Position numbers and translations under genes: made by a program
Shown here: piece by piece, positions 6,967 to 9,622 of the stretch
Position numbering within the stretch: the first letter of the stretch is position 1
Layout: the number at the start of each line of letters is the position of its first letter
Notes under the pieces: generated by a model
Told to the model about the DNA's origin: nothing
Database searches by the model: none
Seen by the model: the letters and a program-made list of their open reading frames with translations, nothing else
Assembly: GCA_964436865.1 (NCBI GenBank)
Contig: CAYTFK010000281.1
Coordinates: 1-9,622, forward strand
Length of the DNA stretch: 9,622 bases
Direction of reading: 5' to 3'
DNA from: JAXGPP01 sp964436865
GTDB taxonomy: Bacteria; Planctomycetota; Planctomycetia; Pirellulales; Thermoguttaceae

Positions 6967-9501
6967 TCAGTTGGCCTCGATCTCGTACCACAGCGTCCGC
7001 GCCGCCGGCCCGATCGAGAATCGGCTCCCCTCGCCGGCGGAGGTGACCGGCACTTCGCCCTGCGACTGGCCGCGTCCATCCAGCGCCGCTACCCGGCGGA
7101 CAGCGGCCGGGAAATCGACTTCCGCCGCGATTCCGTTCACTTGGGCCGGGCCAGTGCCCCACCGGTTGCCTACCGACGTTCGTTCGTCGTTCCACATCAT
7201 GCCCCGGTTCTGAGCCGAACCCACGGCCGACAGAAGCACCCGCCGCGACGACTCGAGCGGCTGGCCATCGATGCTCGTGAGAACGATCGCCGCGTAATTG
7301 CGTTCGACGTCACCCACACGGATCTTCAGTCCCCCCAGATCGAAGCTCTGCCCGCCCACAAGCCCCCAAACCGCCCGCGTGGCGGGCGTATTGACACTCA
7401 CGTACGCCCGGTCCGGGTTGCTTGCGTCCCACACCGCGCGGCCGTCGGGGGTTGCCAACCGCTTGCCTCCTGGCGGGCTTGCCGCTGCGGCTTTCGTCGC
7501 CCGCGGATCAATTCCGATCCGCCGACTGAGCGCCAGCGTCGGAGGCAGCAACTCATCAACCGTTCCGGCGGCCACTTGCGGGAGCGGCTCCAGGTCGCCC
7601 CGGCGATACAGGTTCGCACAGGCTGTGAACATCGCCAGCTTGGCAGGCTGGGCGTTGAACGAGAAATAGCGTTGTACCTTATCGGTATACCAGTCCGCAT
7701 CGCTGCTATGGTATTGGAAGAAGAACACGCCGTCCCAGTCCTGCAGGGCCGCCACCAGGGCTGCAAAGGGCACCACGCTGGCGGCGTAGTCGTGCGGGTC
7801 GGGGATGTTCCATTCCGAGATCGTGAACGGCCGATCGAGCAATCGCCAGGGCGTGCGTCCAAGCAGTGCGTCAGCGTCCGGTACGCGTTCCATCGGAGTG
7901 TTGGCGATCGTCCAGTCCACCGGATCCCACGGCTTCCGCGGGAATCGCGGATGCTGCCAGTAGGCGTGGATGTCGGTGTAGTCGCACGTCTCGGCCACGA
8001 TCCGCGGGCTGTGATAGGTGATCTGCGACGCCGTCACCGGAACTCGCAGTCCCACGTCCTTCTTCAGGAACTCCGTGATCTCGCGAATGAACGCCGTCTC
8101 AGTATCGGCCATGAACTGCCGGGCGTCGTCCATCGCGGTTTCGCTCCACCCCGCCACCGGGATGTCGACGTTGCCCTGTTCGACCGACTGACCCTCCGGC
8201 AGCACGATCCAGTCTCCGCCGCGGCGGAGCGACAGGCCGGCAAGCTGGAAATCAACCTCACTGCCGCCGAACTTGAAACAGATCCGCGCCTTGCCCGGAA
8301 TGTTCTCGCTGCTGCGAAACACGCGGTGGACCTCCTGCCACTCGGGGCCGAGCGAGAGCACTTCCTGGAAGCCGACGTTGTTCCACTGGGGCGGACCCTG
8401 GTTAGAAACGTCGACGTGCAGCGGCCGGGCGGCGTCGGCCTTCGCCCAGAACGACAACGTGTAGATCTGGCCCGGTTCGATGGTGAGATTGGAAAACTGC
8501 AACTCTTGCTCGCTAGCTCCCGGCGCCACGGTGCTGACATCCAGCTTGAGTGCCGCCGCGCCCGGCTTCGGGCCGGGCTGGTTGAACTGCGTCCGCACCG
8601 GATGCTCGGCGCTCTCGCGCAGGCGCCACGGGCCGAGGTTCTCCTTCCAGGCGGCCGAGTCGGCCAGTGTTGCTCCCAGTGGTTCATTCCGCCCGCCCCA
8701 GGCCTTCTTGAGTGCCGCAGTGTCTGCGTATCGGCCGCCCAGCCAGCGATTCCATTGGCGCTGGAACTCGCCGCGATACGGCTCCGGCAAGCTGGCGGCA
8801 ATCCCGGGACCGAGCTTGCTGAACGAGTTCTCGTTGGTGATCTCCACCATGGCAATGCCCGGATCCTCGCTGCGTTTTAGCTTCCGGTACGGATTGTAGT
8901 GTCCGAGGTACTCGCGGCAGAACCGCTTGAGCTCGTCCTTCATCCGCGGCTCGAAATACAGGAGGTACTTGCTGTAGCGAACCGAATACGGAAGCTCCTG
9001 CGTCTGGAAGCCTTCCTCCTCGGTGAATGTTCGTCCTACATGAAGATTCAGGTTCACGTAAATGCCGTGGCGATGGAGCTGATCGAGGAAGAAGTCCTGC
9101 CGGTCGAGTTGCCCTGGGTCGAGCGTTCGCTTGCCGCTGACCACCGGCCCCCACACGCCGCGCGGGGCCGGCGCCGTATCGTGATGGTGCATCCGCAGTC
9201 CGTTCACGCCCAGCTTCGCCAGATGGGCGGCGACTTTCTCGGCGTCGCTCTTCGCGGGGAAGTTGCCGCCGAAGCACGTGTTCACGCCCCAGATCTTCAA
9301 TCGTCCGGAGTCGGTCGCAAAACGTCCGTTCTCGACCCGCACAAAACCATCGTCTCCCGCCGGCTTCGGCGAAAGCTGCGACAGATTGGTGATGGAGTCG
9401 GTGGCGTCGTCACCAGGAATGACGAACGTAAACCGCTCGGCTGCTCCTGCCGAAAGCAGGGGCAGCACGACCATCGCTACCAGCAAAGGCAGTGTCTTCA
9501 T
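6967..9501 (-). CDS. Secreted clan GH-A (GH5-like) glycoside hydrolase with a CBM4/9-like domain inserted in the barrel
   Basis: An 844-residue retaining glycosidase of the (beta/alpha)8 GH-A type. Residues 1-21 are a signal peptide (LLVAMVVLPLLSAGA/AERF). A short N-terminal beta region leads to RLKIWGVNTCFGGNFP (67-82), where the barrel begins, then LGVNGLRMHHHD (97-108) and GIYVNLNLHVG (146-156). The acid/base is Glu224 in MVEITNENS and the nucleophile is Glu563 in FTISEWN. A jelly-roll CBM4/9-like domain sits between them, at about 288-428. The barrel resumes with DARQFMADTETAFI (458-471), DYTDIHAYWQHPRFP (507-521) and LQDWDGVFFFQYHS (586-599). Residues about 640-844 form a C-terminal beta region typical of large GH-A enzymes. 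Both catalytic glutamates are present, so activity is likely; the substrate (a beta-linked glycan) is not readable. ATG at 9501 is chosen for its signal peptide although the ribosome site is weak (GTGAG); ATG at 9516 and a GTG at 9621 are in frame upstream. It is the first complete gene of the cluster. Confidence 0.9.
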   Translation of the reverse strand: MKTLPLLVAMVVLPLLSAGAAERFTFVIPGDDATDSITNLSQLSPKPAGDDGFVRVENGRFATDSGRLKIWGVNTCFGGNFPAKSDAEKVAAHLAKLGVNGLRMHHHDTAPAPRGVWGPVVSGKRTLDPGQLDRQDFFLDQLHRHGIYVNLNLHVGRTFTEEEGFQTQELPYSVRYSKYLLYFEPRMKDELKRFCREYLGHYNPYRKLKRSEDPGIAMVEITNENSFSKLGPGIAASLPEPYRGEFQRQWNRWLGGRYADTAALKKAWGGRNEPLGATLADSAAWKENLGPWRLRESAEHPVRTQFNQPGPKPGAAALKLDVSTVAPGASEQELQFSNLTIEPGQIYTLSFWAKADAARPLHVDVSNQGPPQWNNVGFQEVLSLGPEWQEVHRVFRSSENIPGKARICFKFGGSEVDFQLAGLSLRRGGDWIVLPEGQSVEQGNVDIPVAGWSETAMDDARQFMADTETAFIREITEFLKKDVGLRVPVTASQITYHSPRIVAETCDYTDIHAYWQHPRFPRKPWDPVDWTIANTPMERVPDADALLGRTPWRLLDRPFTISEWNIPDPHDYAASVVPFAALVAALQDWDGVFFFQYHSSDADWYTDKVQRYFSFNAQPAKLAMFTACANLYRRGDLEPLPQVAAGTVDELLPPTLALSRRIGIDPRATKAAAASPPGGKRLATPDGRAVWDASNPDRAYVSVNTPATRAVWGLVGGQSFDLGGLKIRVGDVERNYAAIVLTSIDGQPLESSRRVLLSAVGSAQNRGMMWNDERTSVGNRWGTGPAQVNGIAAEVDFPAAVRRVAALDGRGQSQGEVPVTSAGEGSRFSIGPAARTLWYEIEAN
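8218..8640 (-). other. CBM4/9-like carbohydrate-binding domain inserted in the GH-A barrel
   Basis: Residues about 288-428 of the GH-A protein show the jelly-roll pattern of the CBM4_9 family: LKLDVSTVAPG (318-328), LTIEPGQIYTLSFWAKAD (339-356), LHVDV (361-365), WQEVHRVFRSS (388-398), ARICFKFGG (405-413) and DFQLAGLSLRRG (417-428). It follows the barrel helix segment FQRQWNRWLGGRYADTAALKKAWG and is followed by further barrel sequence, so it is an insertion and not a terminal domain. The ligand is unknown. Exact borders are estimated. Confidence 0.75.
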
Positions 9502-9574
9502 GGCAATCTCACTCATTGGTGTTCGGGGATGATCCTTACAGCCCGGCAAGGAAAGCATTATGCGGCAAAACGCT

Positions 9575-9622
9575 CTACGAACCATAAAACACGAGGTGGT
9601 CGTAGGTTCGCGCGTCGGCACG
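9575..9622 (-). CDS. Possible C-terminal end of an upstream gene (partial)
   Basis: Reading in from the right edge, one frame gives RADARTYDHLVFYGS followed by a TAG stop at 9575-9577. The composition and GC-rich third positions fit coding use, and the stop lies 73 bp before the GH-A start, a spacing like those inside the cluster. Fifteen codons are too few for identification, and the frame may be chance. Confidence 0.35.
   Translation of the reverse strand, partial: RADARTYDHLVFYGS

Noticed and set aside
6835..8880. 681-codon plus-strand open frame
   Set aside because: It mirrors the GH-A gene in codon register, encodes an Arg/Pro/His-rich sequence with no recognisable domain, and lies opposite a protein with clear catalytic motifs.
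9557..9562. CATAAT, a -10-like hexamer upstream of the GH-A gene
   Set aside because: No -35-like hexamer at 16-18 nt; single hexamer matches are common by chance.
9502..9621. N-terminal extension of the GH-A protein to the window edge
   Set aside because: The frame is open but the extension would bury the signal peptide; it most likely reflects lack of stops in intergenic DNA and the tail of another gene.

Overview
The window is GC-rich, densely coded DNA. Every convincing gene lies on the minus strand, so transcription runs from base 9622 towards base 1. It holds six consecutive hydrolase-type genes, each with an N-terminal Sec signal peptide, plus a possible gene tail at the right edge. 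The mix of a CE15-type glucuronoyl esterase, a short ceramidase-like metalloprotein, a BNR/sialidase-like propeller and a large CBM-containing glycosidase suggests a Planctomycetota genome (Pirellulales-like). Verrucomicrobiota is the main alternative. This assignment is inferred from gene content and composition; there is no rRNA or other marker gene.

Layout in transcription order: (possible tail of an upstream gene, 9575-9622) -> clan GH-A glycoside hydrolase with a CBM4/9-like domain inserted in its barrel (6967-9501) -> BNR/Asp-box sialidase-like propeller with an extra C-terminal module (5188-6795) -> CPPED1-like metallophosphoesterase (4244-5134) -> 280 bp gap -> ceramidase-like metalloprotein (2596-3963) -> M14 zinc carboxypeptidase with the cytosolic-carboxypeptidase architecture (1256-2494) -> CE15 glucuronoyl esterase-like protein, cut by the left edge (1-1230). 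Gene-to-gene gaps are 171, 53, 280, 101 and 25 bp. No convincing promoter or terminator was found, so one long transcript or two shorter ones (split at the 280 bp gap) are both possible.

The predicted chemistry covers glycosidic, glycan-ester, phosphoester, amide and peptide bonds, all outside the cytoplasm. The most economical reading is an export locus for taking apart a complex glycan or glycoconjugate. The CE15 enzyme points to glucuronate-bearing polymers such as glucuronoxylan-lignin esters. The substrate cannot be read from the sequence, and no transporter, SusC/SusD pair, sulfatase or regulator is present in the window.

Most family assignments are secure at superfamily level. Several proteins depart from the textbook form of their family: a ceramidase-like protein without the nucleophilic serine and C-terminal domain, a CE15 protein with Asp at the usual Glu position, a sialidase-like propeller without the Arg-Ile-Pro motif, and a secreted version of a normally cytosolic carboxypeptidase architecture. 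No tRNA, rRNA, CRISPR array, insertion sequence or attachment site was seen.
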